Shown piece after piece: positions 10,626 to 24,560 of a stretch of DNA of 64,000 nucleotides (position 1 is its first letter; the number at the start of each line of letters is the position of its first letter). The stretch is from Hypomesus transpacificus (lineage: Eukaryota; Chordata; Actinopteri; Osmeriformes; Osmeridae). A program made the translations under genes and the position numbers. Under the pieces are notes generated by a model, which searched no databases, had not been told where the DNA came from, and saw only the letters and a program-made list of their open reading frames with translations. The DNA lies in contig NW_025813703.1 in NCBI RefSeq assembly GCF_021917145.1, positions 62,001 through 126,000 on the forward strand. The letters run 5' to 3'.

Positions 10626-11842
10626 CTCTGGAGAGGCAGCTGTTCTGATGAAGACTTTGTGGTCCAGATTTACAACTGAGTGGGCTAGAGCTGGGGGAAG
10701 AGCTAAAGAGGCTAGCCCCTCCCTCCTACCCCTCCTCCCCCCTCACCAGTGATCTAACAAAAACTAGACGTCCGACTAAGACTTTTTTCTAAATGAGCTC
10801 AGGCAAGTCAATTACACTGTGGTCACCCTCCCCTCCTCTCTCTCCTTCACCCCTCCTCCCTTCCTTTCCCCCCTCCCCACCCCCTCTCGTCTGCAGGGGT
10901 GAGGTCATGCAGATGCTTCTCTATTTAAGGCTTTATTGCAGATCAAGGCTGCTAAGACTGCTCTCGTCCAATCAGAACTCAGTAAACTGCCCTCCGTGCG
11001 GCTGTGGGACTGCGCTGGTACAACCGTGCTGAGTCACCCTGGAAGGTACAACATGGACGCCATGCTGAGAGGACGCATGCTCCGAGAGGGCACAGATTCA
11101 TTAGAAGGGAGAGAGAAAAAAGAGGGAGAAAAAAGGAGAGGTGGAAAAAAAAAGATAGCGAGGGAAGAAGTCATATTATTCTAGCGACATCTGCCAAAGT
11201 CTTCGCAAAGGAAGAAGGACGCTATTGTCGACAGAGGAAGACAGACATGACTCTTACCTAGGCTTGTATCCGCCCTCCCTCCTCTCTTTTCCTCTCATCT
11301 CCCTTCCCTTCCCTCATCCCCCCTCCCATCCCCCACTGCACTTCTCTCTCTCCCCCCCCTCCCCCGCCCCTCATCTCTCCTTTCTGCATATTTCTGTTTG
11401 TTCCTTAGCTTCCTGCGTCTGAAAAGCTGAAAGAGGGAAAAGAGAAGTTATGGAAAGCGTGGTTTTCCTCCAGAAACCAGGACGGCTGCTTTCAAACTAC
11501 TCAGAGTGATGCAATGGGACTATTATTGAGTTTCACTGACAGGAAACCCACAGCCACGCACACACAAGTAGACATACGCGTGCGGACACACACACACACT
11601 GTCTCTCCTGCAATATTGTGGACCAGACAGATTCCTAGACTGTTTCAGTGCCATTTTCTGATGTCAACATCCGAGTCCTATTGCACCAGCTACTCACACA
11701 CTTAATACACACAAAACACCATGACTAACTCACACGACACTATAGCTCTCTACCTAACCCACATTAGGAGGTTTAAGTAACAAGGAATTCAAGGTGTTTA
11801 CTCCACCAAGGCCCGCTACTGGCAGGAAGTCATCCAGAGGTA

Positions 11843-11910
11843 TGGGTGTAATTCAGTGGTAGGGCATTCGACTGCAGATCTAGAGGTTGCAGCATCTGCT
11901 TAATGAACAC
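11843..11910 (+). mobile_element. tRNA-Cys-derived SINE remnant (head joined to tail)
   Basis: GGGTGTAATTCAGTGGTAGG followed by GCATTCGACTGCAGATC matches the A-box and the anticodon arm (CTGCAGA, GCA anticodon) of a tRNA-Cys. The T arm is missing. The sequence instead runs into GCATCTGCTTAATGAACAC, similar to the common teleost SINE tail ending CTGCTAAATG. This looks like a SINE with an internal deletion rather than a working tRNA. Confidence 0.6.
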
Positions 11911-13269
11911 TTTATTATCATTATTAAAAGGTCACAGTTGTTTTAAGACCAATGATGTTTCCCCATGTCTCCCAGTCTGGGACAGTTTGGTCTGGCAGGT
12001 TTCTCCTTTCCTCTTTCCCTTCACCCTCCTCTTCCCCCCCCCCCCCCCTCCCCCCACCCCTCCCTCTCTCTCTATGCTCCCTGGGTCGTGTAGTCCACTC
12101 GCTCTGTGTTGATTAAAAATCCTTTTATGCGCCTCAATTTCCTGTCAGCTGGTGTGTCTGGGGGAGCAGGGCATTCTGGGACATCAAACAGCAACCAGCT
12201 GCAGCCAATCAAGTGGTTTCCCCAGCTACTGCCGACGCTAATTGATAAATGTGGTAAACGAGCAGCTAGGCCAGAGCGGAACCAGATGAGCTGGAAAGAG
12301 AGCGAGAGACTGAGGGGTAGAGAGAGGAGGGAGAAGGAGAGAGCAATATGGTTTATGAGCCATGGCCGTTTCACCACTCCCATGCATGTATGCCGTATCA
12401 AAGACTCTTATTAGAGATCTACATCTATGGAGCGTTTTACCATCCCTGCCTTGCAGAATTAACAGGAGACTGGCGGAGAGGCTCGGAGAGAGGCTGGGAG
12501 AGAGGGAAGGCTGGGGGAGGAGAGGCTGTGGGAAAAGAGAGGCTGAGTGGAGGGGGGAGAGGCTGGGGGAGGAGAGGCTGGGAGAAGAGAGGACGTGGTG
12601 GTAGGAGAGGGGAGATGGTGGGGGAGGAGAGATACTGGGAGAGGATAAGAGGCTGTCTGAGGAATGAGGCAGTATGAAGAGAGGCTTGGGGACAAAAGAG
12701 GCTGGAGGAGGGGAGAAGAGAGGCTGGGAGGGGAAACTACAGAGAACACAGAGATGTGGACCCCAAACCCCAACACAATGGAAACATCTAGAAACACCCT
12801 TTTAATTAAACAGCAACTGTGGCACCCAGTCGCCGGGACAGGCACAATTCCAACTCTGGACTGGGTTCCCACTCTGGGCTGGGTAATGTCATTGCCACCT
12901 GACATTAGAAACTCAACTGAACCAGAGGGGGAAGGAGGAGGGGGAAGGAGAGGCGCGGTGGGGAGAAGGAGAGACTGTTCTAGTTGATCCACATCTGAAT
13001 CATCAGGAGAAAGCTATGTCTCCAACAACTCTAAACATACAAGGTATTTTTATGATCTGACCTACGGCCTTGGTGAGCGATGATTGGCTGAGGAATCTAA
13101 ACACTACCACAAAAGCAAACCAATAACATAAATCTGAAACGTACGTTTTATAACAACTTGTATTAAACAGTTATGAGACTGAACAAGGAGGCACTTGGTG
13201 CAGCACTGATGTGTGTGGTGGGAAGCAGGCATCTACATCAGCTGATCGTACACAATAACATGTTTACAT

Positions 13270-13560
13270 CGTTAACAACACGTTTACGTCATCAGATAGA
13301 ACAGAATAACATGTCTACATCAGTAATAACATGTTAAAAATCACCTCCTAGATGGAAATATATTCATAGATGGTTCTAGATAGAAATACCAGGTTCTAGC
13401 ATGTAAAATCATGGCAATAACAGGTCCTAGCAGGTAAGAACATGTTAATAACAGGTCCTAACAGGTAAGTACATGTATATAACAGGTCCTAGCAGGTAAG
13501 GACATGCCAATAACGGGTCTTAGCGGATAAGATAGTTAATAATAATAATAATAGGTTGTA
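13270..13560 (-). repeat. Degenerate tandem repeat in BOP1 3' UTR region
   Basis: About ten diverged copies of a unit near 30 bp (AACAGGTCCTAGCAGGTAAG plus ACATG) end 30 bases from the BOP1 stop, so most of the repeat should be transcribed as 3' UTR. Confidence 0.65.
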
Positions 13561-13588
13561 GTACACAATAAAATGGTAATAACACGTC

Positions 13589-16500
13589 TTAGGTGAAGAG
13601 GCGGATGGTGGCATCAGCTCCAGAGGAGAAGACCCAGGGCTGGGTGGGGTGAAAGGTCACATCCAGGACCCCAAGGTCATGGGTCAGGGTGTGACCCTTC
13701 AGAACCTTGACTGGGACGATGAGTGGGTTCTGGAGCAGGTCACTGGAAGGGCGGGAGAGAGGGTTAGAATAGTGGAACGTCCATTTCGCACTGTCACACT
13801 GTGAACGTAGTCATGGTAACCTACTTGTACACCATGCCGTGGCAGACAATGACGCTGCCATCGTCCGATCCCGAGGCGAAGAGAGGATAGTGGCTGTGGT
13901 AGGCCACGCCCCTGAGGGCCTTCTTGTGGTGCCTAGGCAACAACCGGTGAAGGGTATTTGTTAAAAAATCAATCAAGTCTCTATGACGTCAAAGAACAAA
14001 CTACCCAACTACGCATTTGGGCTAATGATGATTAGAGGATAATTAGCATAGTGTTAGTGATTAGCTAACCGTAGGATCTTGTAGGGCTTGGTGGAGAGGT
14101 CCAGGTCAAACCAAGCCAATCTGCTGTCATAGCTACCACAGACCAGGTTGTCTCCTGTGGACAAAAACACATTTTACAGTGAGAGAGAGCGCATGAAGCC
14201 TGGGGCTAGCCAAACGCTAGCCAAGCACTAGCCTAGCGAGTCTTAGACTGGGACTAGCCTTGCATTTTTTTGCCTAGCGTGTGTTAGCATGGGACTAGCC
14301 TAGCATTTGTTAGCATGTGACTACCCTAGCTTGTCTTAGCCTAGCACTAACCTAGCGTATTTTAGCCCAGGACTAGCCAGGCACTAGCCTAGCATGTCAA
14401 AGCATGGGACTAGCCAGGCACCAGCCTAGCATGTCTTAGCTTGGGACTAGCCAGGCACCAGCCTAGCATGTCTTAGCTTGGGACTAGCCTACCATGTCTT
14501 AGCCTAGCCTTACCTCCGGGGTGGATGGCCATGCTGGAGATCCACTTGCAGTTGGTCATCAGCTTCTTGGTGAGCTCCTGCTTGATGAGGTTGTAGACAC
14601 GGACGTATCGCTGTGTTGCCACGAAGAAGTACGGCCTGAGTGGGTGGAAGGATACACACTGCACCAGGCCCTTGCTCTTGCGGAAGGGGTTCTGCGTGCG
14701 GCGCTTGCTGATCTGGTGGATGAGCACCTGCAGGTTGCTGCTGTTGTCCGGCATCACGCTGGCCAGATAGTCCCCCTTAGCGTGCCAGGTCACCTGACGC
14801 ACCGCCTGAAGAGGTGTGTGTGTGTGTGTGGGGGGGGGGGGGGGGAATGGTTATAATAACCGTCTATAACCCACAAAACACCTTATGTGCCAATGTGAAC
14901 CCATATCCATTGCTGGGGTTTGGGACGCTAATGCTAACCCTTATCCATCTCTAGTGTTTGATGTGCTGATGCAAACCCTTATCCATCTCTAGTGTTTGAT
15001 GTGCTAATGCTAACCCTTATCCATCTGTAGGGTTTTGGATGCTAATGCTAACCCAGATCCAGATCAAGACCGCAAGTCAGGAGGTTTTTCCTCCAGCTTT
15101 ACTTGGAGAAAGCAGAGAAACTTCCCTAACTTGCCTATTTCTGGAAGTTTCCGTCAGCTGCAGGAAAGACAAACCCTCCACTGGGCACCAGAGCGCTGAC
15201 AGCTTCAAACTGGGAACAGCCAGCCTCTGGGAGGGAGGGGGTGAGGATAGTACCTTAGGGTGAGTGAGGGTGAGTCGGATTCCCTTCTCGTAATCGGGTC
15301 CCTGGGAGGAGCTCCAGACCACGGCCTGCTCCTTCTCCTCCTCTGGAGCCTCGTAGGAGGACAGCAGCTGCTCGGTGGACGACACCACCAGCCGGTCAGC
15401 CAGGCCAGGGCTCACCACAAGCACAGAGCACTCACTGGGGACGGGGACCGGGTTGGAGGGGGGGACCGGGAGGAGGATAGGGGACGGTTAGAGAGGAGAG
15501 GAAACGAGGATAGAAATGCAGGAGGAGGAGAGAAGAGGAGGTATCTTACAAGCAGACGGCCACCAGACAGAGTGCGGGGTTAGGGTTCCAGGCCACGCCC
15601 TTCACAGCTCCGCCCACCTCCAGAGTCTTCATGCAGCGCGCCGTGGCAACCTCCCAGAAACGCAGCGAGCCGTCGTCCGAGCCTGTTGGGGTCAGAGGTC
15701 ACCTCTTACACGCTGTCACCCTGCTACACCTCTAACAGTATACCTCAACTGAACTAGTACACTTGAATTACATGGATTCATTTCGCAGACACTTTAATCC
15801 AAAGTGATGTACAAAAAGTGCTTATAGAAAATAAAGCATCAGAAGCGCAGTTCTAACGGTATTTCGGAAGTCAGAGTCAAGGAACGGTCTGTATTTCCCA
15901 GGGACAGTGAAAAGTAACCACATCTCATCTACCAGGCAAAAGGGGCAAACATCATATTTCAAATACAGTGCAAAGACACCATCCAAACTACAATTTAGTA
16001 CAATGCAGAACAATAACATAAATAACAAAAGGCAGAACTGAAATGCAACATCAAACAATTTAATGGGTTCAGTCTCTAGCAAAACAGGATCTCAGTATAC
16101 GTACTCTAGTGTAGTACGCTAGTCCCTAGTCTAGTATGCTTCATGTCTGTACTCCTGCCGTCCGTCCGTACTAGTAAGCTGTGTGTGTTTACCTGCACAG
16201 CAGAGGCAGCGGTCGAGCGAGGGTCACGCCAGGGTGGAGCAGAATAACTCAGAAACCATGATCACTTTTTAACTACAGCACTGGCTGCTGCTGCAGCAAA
16301 CAGATTTAGCATACTGGGGTTATGGCCCTCTGCTCTTAACCCTGGGGGTGCTGGTCACTACTCTGCTATACTCTGGTCACTACTTTGGTATACTCTAGTC
16401 AGTACTCTGGTATACCCAGCAACCTGTTGACACCAGTCAGACAAACCAGGCTGAAGCACAGGAAGTGAACTGCTAAAAGATGACAGACCAAGCCTGGGGA

Positions 16501-18000
16501 CCACTGGCACACTGACTGAACCACAGCTGAACGTACACACACACGAGAACCACATATTCCGGAGTTCATAGGGAGATGGGCAGGGTCAGGGATGCCATGG
16601 TGACCCAGTGTGGCCACATCATTAGCGGGGAATGTGATAGAGGCTTTGCAGGGAGAGCTGAGGTACACATACAAGCTAGGCTAGTTTACAGCCCACATAC
16701 AGGCTAGGCTAGTTTACAGCCCACATACGGGCTAGGCTAATTTACAGTGCACATACAGGCTAGTTTACAGTGACAGGCTAGGCTAGTTCCAATCTAAATA
16801 CAGGCTAGGCTAGGAGTAGCAACATAGACTTGTACTCACCAGAGACCAGCCACTGTCCAGTAGGAGACACACTTATGGAACGCACCAGACTGGTGTGACC
16901 TCGATACACCTGGGAACACAGCACAACTGTTAAATGTGTGTGTGTACGATTGTGTGTGTACAAATGTGCGTGTGTGCAGGGCGGAGTACCTACCAGGGAC
17001 TGTGTGGTGGGGAAGGGCTGCAGGTCTTTGGGTTTGGGGAGCTTGGGGATCAGGTCCTCTGGATTGACGCTCACCTGAGGGGAGAGAGACCACACACACA
17101 CACACCGCTACATAAGCAACCTGAGAGAACTGCTTGTGATCATACATGTGTGTGTTTTTATGAGAGTGTGTGTGAGTGTATGACTGTGGTTGCGGTTGTG
17201 TGTCTCACCCTCATCTTGCGCTGGCGGGGGCAGAGGTAGAGGTCGAGGCAGCGTTCGAAGCGCTGCTGGATGAAGCGAGGGAAGGAAGGCACGGCGCGCA
17301 GGCAGGAGAACTTCTGGGGCAGGAGCTCCAACTTCCTGTCCTCTGGGTCCTGCTGCTCCCAGGCAAGACGCTGCGAGGCACAACATCACAACTCGGCTCG
17401 GTTACAGTTTGTTTTCAGGCAGGCAGAAGAAAGGAAATCAAATGACCATCACAACTCTACTACGGCACAAATGAGGTGTATTGCAGTACAAAGCTATTAG
17501 ACCTGTTAAAGCAGTGTAACTACGCAGGTCTGTACTGCATCACAAAACGAGTGATGGGTCTTTTGAAATGTCCTTCGTTTCGAGGCTTTTCACAAACAAA
17601 AACGTACCACATGACAGTAGATATTGTTTATACTGGGGATACAGTTTTTCCAAAGAGCTTTGTTTAGAATATTTTGTTTACAATAATATCCTTGGTGTGT
17701 GCCTGGGTGTGTGTGTGTGTGTGTGTGTACCTCCTCCTCTGACAGCAGGTACTCAGGGGGGGGATTGTAGGACTCCTCGTGACCAGGCAGGCGCAGCTTG
17801 GGGGCGGGGACATGCATCTTGTGCCTCCCCAGGATGGCGTTGGGGTCAGTGGTGGCCCAGAGGTCGTAGTACACCGGGGTCCTGACCTTGGGCTGGCGGG
17901 GCTTGATCCAGCCCATCTTTATAGCGTGCACCATCTTAGACACCTGCACACAGCACACTGGGTAAGTACAGGGGCGACACCTCACACATGACACCCTGTG

Positions 18001-18039
<39 letters not shown>

Positions 18040-21000
18040 GTGCGTCTCACCTTCTCCTTCTCAATGAGGGAGGGGATGAAGCTGCGCTTGTCCTGAGGCC
18101 TGTTGGTGACCGGGTGGATCATCACCTCACCAGAGAAGAAGTCCACAGACGGCTGGAGAGAGCGAGGAGGGGGGGGGGGGGAGTAGTGAGGGAGAGAGAT
18201 GGGGATGAAGAGACAGAGAAAGGGAGAGAGACGGGGATGAAGAGACAGAGAGAGGGAGAGAGATGGGGATGAAGAGACAGAGAGAGACAGAGAGATGGGG
18301 ATGAAGAGACAGAGAGAGTGAAGAAAGATGGGGATGAAGAGACAGAGAGAGTGAAGAAAGATGGGGATGAAGAGACAGAGAGAGTGAAGAAAGATGGGGA
18401 TGAAGAGACAGAGAGAGGGAGAGAGATGGGGATGAAGAGACAGAGAGAGGGAGAGAGATGGGGATGAAGAGACAGAGAGAGGGAGAGAGATGGGGATGAA
18501 GAGACAGAGAGAGGGAGAGAGATGGGGATGAAGAGACAGAGAGAGGGAGAGAGATGGGGATGAAGAGACAGAGAGAGAGAGAGTGAAGAGAGATGGGGAT
18601 GAAGAGACAGAGAGAGGGAGGAGAGGGGAGGGGGAGAGTAGTGAGGGAGAGAGGAAGAGAGGTGAGGATGAAGAGACAGAGAGAGGGAAGAGAGAAATGA
18701 CATACATCAGTCAAACGTCAACATGGTCCTCTGGCCATGTGATCAGGATGTGACGGTTGCCGTGGTTACCTCGTACTCGTTGAAGTTGACGTCTCCGAAG
18801 TGGCCCTTCTGCAGCCGCTGCACCAGCTCTATCTGCTCGTCCGTCAGCTTGACATCACTTCCTGTCATCTTGTCGTGCACCGTTCGCCTTGGGAGTGGGA
18901 GAAGAGCACGGTGGGTTAAGGTAACCATTACAGGAGCCGTTACCATGACCACCTATACTATTATCATATATGATATATCATATACTATTGTCATCATCAT
19001 CACCATAATTATAAGCACAACTCTCTCCAGTCACCAGCCCTCACCAGTAGTCAGGGTTGTCCATCTTGTCCAGGAACTCGTCCAGTTCGTCCTTGTTTCT
19101 GATGGGCTTATAGATCTTCCTGCCGTCCAGGTCATAGCCAATGTGAGGATAGTCCTGGTACCACTCCATAGGAACGTTCCCCACTGTGTTTCTTATGTCC
19201 TGAGGAACACAGAAACATGTCACAACCCAGACCCTAACCCCGTCACAACCCAGATCCTAACCCCGTCACAACCCAGACCCTAACCCCGTCACAACCCAGA
19301 TCCTAACCCCGTCACAACCCAGATCCTAACCCCGTCACAACCCAGACCCTAACCCTGTCACAACCCAGACCCTAACCCTGTCACAACCCAGATCCTAACC
19401 CCGTCACAACCCAGACCCTAACCCCCGTCACAACCCAGATCCTAACCCCGTCACAACCCAGACTAACCCCGTCACAACCTAGACCCTAACCCCGTCACAA
19501 CCCAGACCCTAACCCCGTCACAACCCAGACCCTAACCCTGTCACAACCCAGACCCTAACCCCGTCACAACCCAGACCCTAACCCCGTCACAACCCAGACC
19601 CTAACCCCGTCACAACCCAGACCCCAGTCCCAGACTCACACGACTCTCAGCCTCAGAGCCAGACAGACCCAAGACCCAGACCTGAAGCTGCAGGCAGGTG
19701 ACAGACCTCATTCCTGCTGCAGCCTGGCAGGACACAGACCCAGTCTGTAACCCTGCTGCAGTCTGGCAGGACACAGACCCAGTCTGTAACCCTGCTGCAG
19801 TCTGGCAGGACACAGACCCAGTCTGTAACCATGCTGCAGTCTGGCAGGACACAGACCCAGTCTGTAACCATGCTGCAGTCTGGCAGGACACAGACCCAGT
19901 CTGTAACCCTGCTGCAGTCTGGCAGGACACAGACCCAGTCTGTAACCCTGCTGCAGTCTGGCAGGAGGACACAGACCCAGTCTGTAACCATGCTGCAGTC
20001 TGGCAGGACACAGACCCAGTCTGTAACCATGCTGCAGTCTGGCAGGACACAGACCCAGTCTGTAACCCTGCTGCAGTCTGGCAGGACACAGACCCAGTCT
20101 GTAACCCTGCTGCAGTCTGGCAGGACACAGACCCAGTCTGTAACCCTGACCCAGCATAAGCATACTGATGAACCCAGAAAGCAACTCAAGTAGAAGGCCC
20201 TCGTCTGGAATGAAAACACCACTGTAGCAGCTAACTCATCCTCCAGATGGCTACTGTATGCACTCGGCGGGGGAGGGGAGGAGAGGAGACAGGAGGGGAG
20301 GGGAGGAGGAATGGAGAGGGAAAAGCAGGAGAGGAGAGGAGGAGGAGGAGACGGGGTCTACACATCAAAACAGATCTAGACAGACGACAACACTAACCCT
20401 AATCCTACTGCAGTATAGATGGCATGAGGGTTTCCTTCTTCGGTGCCAGCAAGAGAACTGTGTAGAGGAGGAGGAGGCCAGGAGGGAGAGGAGGAGGAAG
20501 AGGAGGACAGGGAAGGAGGAAGAGGGGGACAGGGAAGGAGGAAGAGGGGGACAGGGAAGGAGGAACGGGAGGAAGTGGAGAAGGACAGAGAGGAGGGGGA
20601 GGAGCTGAGGAACTGCGTGTGTAGAGGGAGGAGGAAAAGGAGGGGCCAGGGGCGAGGACACTCCCCCAGCTATAAAAGGGGCACACGGAAACTCAGACGC
20701 CTCACATGGATCTGGAGACTGGGAGGGAGGGAGAGAGGGAGAGATAAAAATATATTGACAGACAGAAACAGAGAGAGGACAGACTGAAACACAGAGAGAG
20801 AAAGAGATAGAGATTTACGCAGGTAGTGTGAGAGATCACAAGAGACACATGAGAAGCTAAACAGAGAAACAGACGTGGAAAGAGACAAGGAAAGGAGAGG
20901 AGAAGTGAAACCTCGGCAGAAGATACCGGATTGGTACTGGACCTGGCCTGGACCTAGCTCACTGGTACTGGAACTAGCAGAGTGGTTCTCGACTTGGAAT

Positions 21001-22690
21001 ACTGGTACTGGATCTGCACCGAGCACATTGGACCCACACAACACAGGACAACTCTTTTTAAGCCAATCGCCTTCTGTGTGTTTGTGTGTGGTCAGCAGCC
21101 CCTCGATCCCTCTCCAGTCCTGCCTTCGACCCTGACCCTTCAACCCCGACCCCTAACTAACGAGCATGAACAGGTGACCAGAGGATCCCTCTACTGTCCT
21201 GACCCCTGAGACTGTGACGTTGACCCCTGACCCCAGCGTGGTCAGGCGATGTCATTTGCAATGGTGCGCCCTGCGGCCGGGAGCCTGCTGTACTCGGAGC
21301 TGTCGCTGCCGTCGTCAGGGGAGAGTAGCGAGGGGGAGGGGTGCATCGCCATGCACGGCGCCGCCTACCACCTCCGCAAGCCTGTCCGGGAGGCCCCGCC
21401 CCCGGACCCTCAGGCCCCGCCCCCCAAGAACACAGCTAACGCGCGGGAGCGCGACCGCACCAACAGTGTGAACACTGCCTTCTCCGCCCTCCGCACGCTC
21501 ATCCCCACGGAGCCCCGAAACAGGAAGCTCTCCAAGATCGAGACGCTGCGATTGGCCTCCAGCTACATCAGTCACCTTGGCAACGTGCTGCTATTGGGGG
21601 AGGGGCCGGCGGAAGGACAGCCCTGCCAGGGAGGAAGCCCCGCCCCCCATTACCATCACTATGCCTCCCCCAGCCGTAACCGTGACAACGAGAACGCCCA
21701 GCCCAAACAGATCTGCACCTTCTGTCTCAGCAACCAAAGGAGAGGGGTGAGTCCACACACTCCCCCTCCTACACACACGAGGGGGGAGAGAGAGAAGAGA
21801 GGGAGGCTGGGGAGAGAGAGGAGGGGGAGAAAGAGAGAGGGAGGAGGGGAGACAGAGAGGAGGGGTGGAAAGAGAGAGGGAGGAGGGGAGACAGAGAGGA
21901 CGAGAGGTGGATGAGAGAAAGAAGAGGGGGAGAAGAGGGGGAGAGAGGTGAGAAGGACGAAAGAGGGGGGGGGAGAGGGAAGGGGGAGAGACTGAGCAGT
22001 GAAATATACCATATGCCCAAAGCAACGTGACTTTGGAACATTTCTGCTGTATTATATCATTGCACTTGCGAACACACGTTCACCCCAAACCACTGTGACT
22101 AACTGCACTCAACCAACAAGTCACTGAGCCAGCCAGCCAATCAGCTTACCAGTCTGCCAACCAACCCGTCAGCCAGCCAGATTGCGAGCCGTCCATCCGG
22201 CCTTCCAGCAAGTCAACCATCCATCCAGCCCAGGGCTCACAGTGGGCCTGCTGTCTCTGGTTGAAAGACGGGCCAGTGACTGGCCCCTCCAGTCATCCCA
22301 TCAGTAGTGTATCAGTACAGTAGCTAAGAGAAACCCTGCACTCCAGCTAACACTAGACTACAGAGTCCCTACACTGTATTACACCATATTACCATAGGCA
22401 ATGTTATCTGTTCCCAACTCTAGAATACATAGTAATAGCTATGATTTACAAGGGCTATCAGAGCATTTTCGTGTTCTACATTATTAAGTAAGTAAGTAGA
22501 GCATTACCATGACTGCACCATAGATTATTACCATGACTACACAATACCATGACTACACTGTGTAGAGCATTACTATGACTACACAGTTTAGCCTTACCAT
22601 GACTTCAATGCTGAGTATTACCATGACTTCAAGGCATTACAGTGACGGGACATGGTAAAAATGAGCTCATATAGATAATACAATAATACA

Positions 22691-22747
<57 letters not shown>

Positions 22748-23190
22748 CTACGTGTCTCAGTGAAGTGAGAGACAGAATAAAGAATTACAAACTACACTAG
22801 AGATTGATGACAGTGAGAAACTAAGCATATTTCTGGGCGAGGGACTTGCCACCAGAGAAGTATTACAGTGTCACACTCTGACTAACAGTGAGTCAACCAT
22901 GCTGACTCTCCCTTTTAAACAGTGACTACCTCCACTGCCTGGCAGTACAACAATGATCCTTCATCCTATGTTGGTGCCTCTTACACACAACTGCTGGGTG
23001 GCATGAAGGCACAACATACCGGCAAAGAGACAGAGAGAGAGAGAAATATATATATAGAGAGAGAGAGAGACAGAGACACAGAGAGAGAGAGACAGAGAGA
23101 GAGACAGAGAGAGAGACAGAGAGAGGGAGGAAGAGAGAGAGAAGTAGAGAGAGAGGGCGAGGAAGCGAGGAAGATGGCGAGGAGATGAGA

Positions 23191-23242
<52 letters not shown>

Positions 23243-23248
23243 CAAAGA

Positions 23249-23280
<32 letters not shown>

Positions 23281-24455
23281 CAGAGAGACAGAGAGAGAGA
23301 CAAAGAGAGTGCGTGTAATGGAGCTGGAGAGTAATGTCTCTAGCAGGTGAGGACAAACTAGTGCAAGATCGCAGGGGGGGGATTGCATAACACATACCGG
23401 CACAGAGTGCACAAAGCCCACACACACACACCTGTGCAAAGTGTGCACACGTGTGCACTGGAACAGGGGTGACCCAAAAAGATTCCTAATTGGGTGTGTG
23501 ACGGCCCAAGGGAGGAGTTATGGTTCTGGTGGACTCAGTTCCGTCCCCCCCCACACAACCACACACACACAAGATATCAGAACAGAATTACCTCTTATAT
23601 TCCCATATTTTCATACATCCTATCATCAAATAACCCACTAGGGTTGGGCGAGAAGTACAAATGTTCCTATCGACAACCATCATTGCTTCAATCTGTGATT
23701 GGTGATGTATTCGACAATTTGCGGGTGATGTTGTAACGGACCAAAATAGATAAATTCATAGCAAAGTTTAACCATCATCCTTTGAAATACAGTTTTCCTG
23801 CCTCCGTTAGTTATAAAGGGATAATTCCCCAAATCTCAATGCAGAGTTGCAGTCAAACAGCCATTGCAGAGTGTTTTATAGGGTCTGTGTATTCAGTACA
23901 CCTACTGACTATATGTATTTATTATGGTCTGAATGTGTGTCTTCTTTTTCAGAACAAAGACAGAAACACTGCTCTGAGGAGTTAATTGCTAGACGAGAAA
24001 GACAGGGGATGATCCCCCCAAGACCCTACTACACCCCCCAGGACCCTACCACACCCCACCACACCCCCCAAGACCCTACTACACCCCCCAAGACCCTACC
24101 ACACCCCCCAGGACCCTACCACACCCCCCAGGACCCTACCACACCCCCCAGGACCCTACCACACCCCCCAGGACCCTACCACACCCCCCAGGACCCTACC
24201 ACACCCCCCAGGACCCTACTACACCCCCCAGGACCCTCCTACATCCCCCAGGACCCTACTACACCCCACAGGACCCTACTACAACCACTCTAATGATTTT
24301 TTGTATGAAACTTGACTGGGTTTCTACAGCATCACAGCTAATCAAGTTCATAAGCAGGCAGTACTTGTATGATAAAGGTATAATCACTGTCTTATGCTCG
24401 GTAACTTCTGGACTCGACAGACATACTGTTTCCCTACACACTCACTTGTCCATTC

Positions 24456-24491
<36 letters not shown>

Positions 24492-24529
24492 CCCCTCACA
24501 TCTACAACCCTGACACACACAGTTACTAC

Positions 24530-24560
<31 letters not shown>

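Larger units (their letters stand above)
8346..13588. other. Repeat-rich intergenic region (no gene seen)
   Basis: This lies between the kinase 5' end and the BOP1 stop. It holds a short tandem repeat (8485-8640), CA runs (9402-9430), a 0.9-kb polypyrimidine block (9710-10625), purine- and pyrimidine-rich patches (10830-10885, 11095-11170, 11275-11375, 12025-12070, 12465-12730), a SINE remnant (11843-11910) and a complex-sequence island near 12080-12300. Open frames here follow the simple sequence or lack splice support, so none is called a gene. The last 300-400 bases are probably BOP1 3' UTR. Confidence 0.7.

Noticed and set aside
9654-10752. Several 230-340-codon ORFs on both strands
   Set aside because: All are translations of the polypyrimidine block; Pro/Leu/Ser or Gly/Arg/Glu only, no domain or splice logic.
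11843-11890. Functional tRNA-Cys gene
   Set aside because: The T arm and acceptor stem are missing; sequence passes straight into a SINE tail.
18122-18714. About 190-240-codon minus ORFs rich in Ser/Leu/His/Pro
   Set aside because: Translation of the 36-bp-class purine minisatellite in a BOP1 intron.
19610-20222. 150-190-codon ORFs on both strands
   Set aside because: Periodic translations of the 39-bp minisatellite (13-residue period in every frame).
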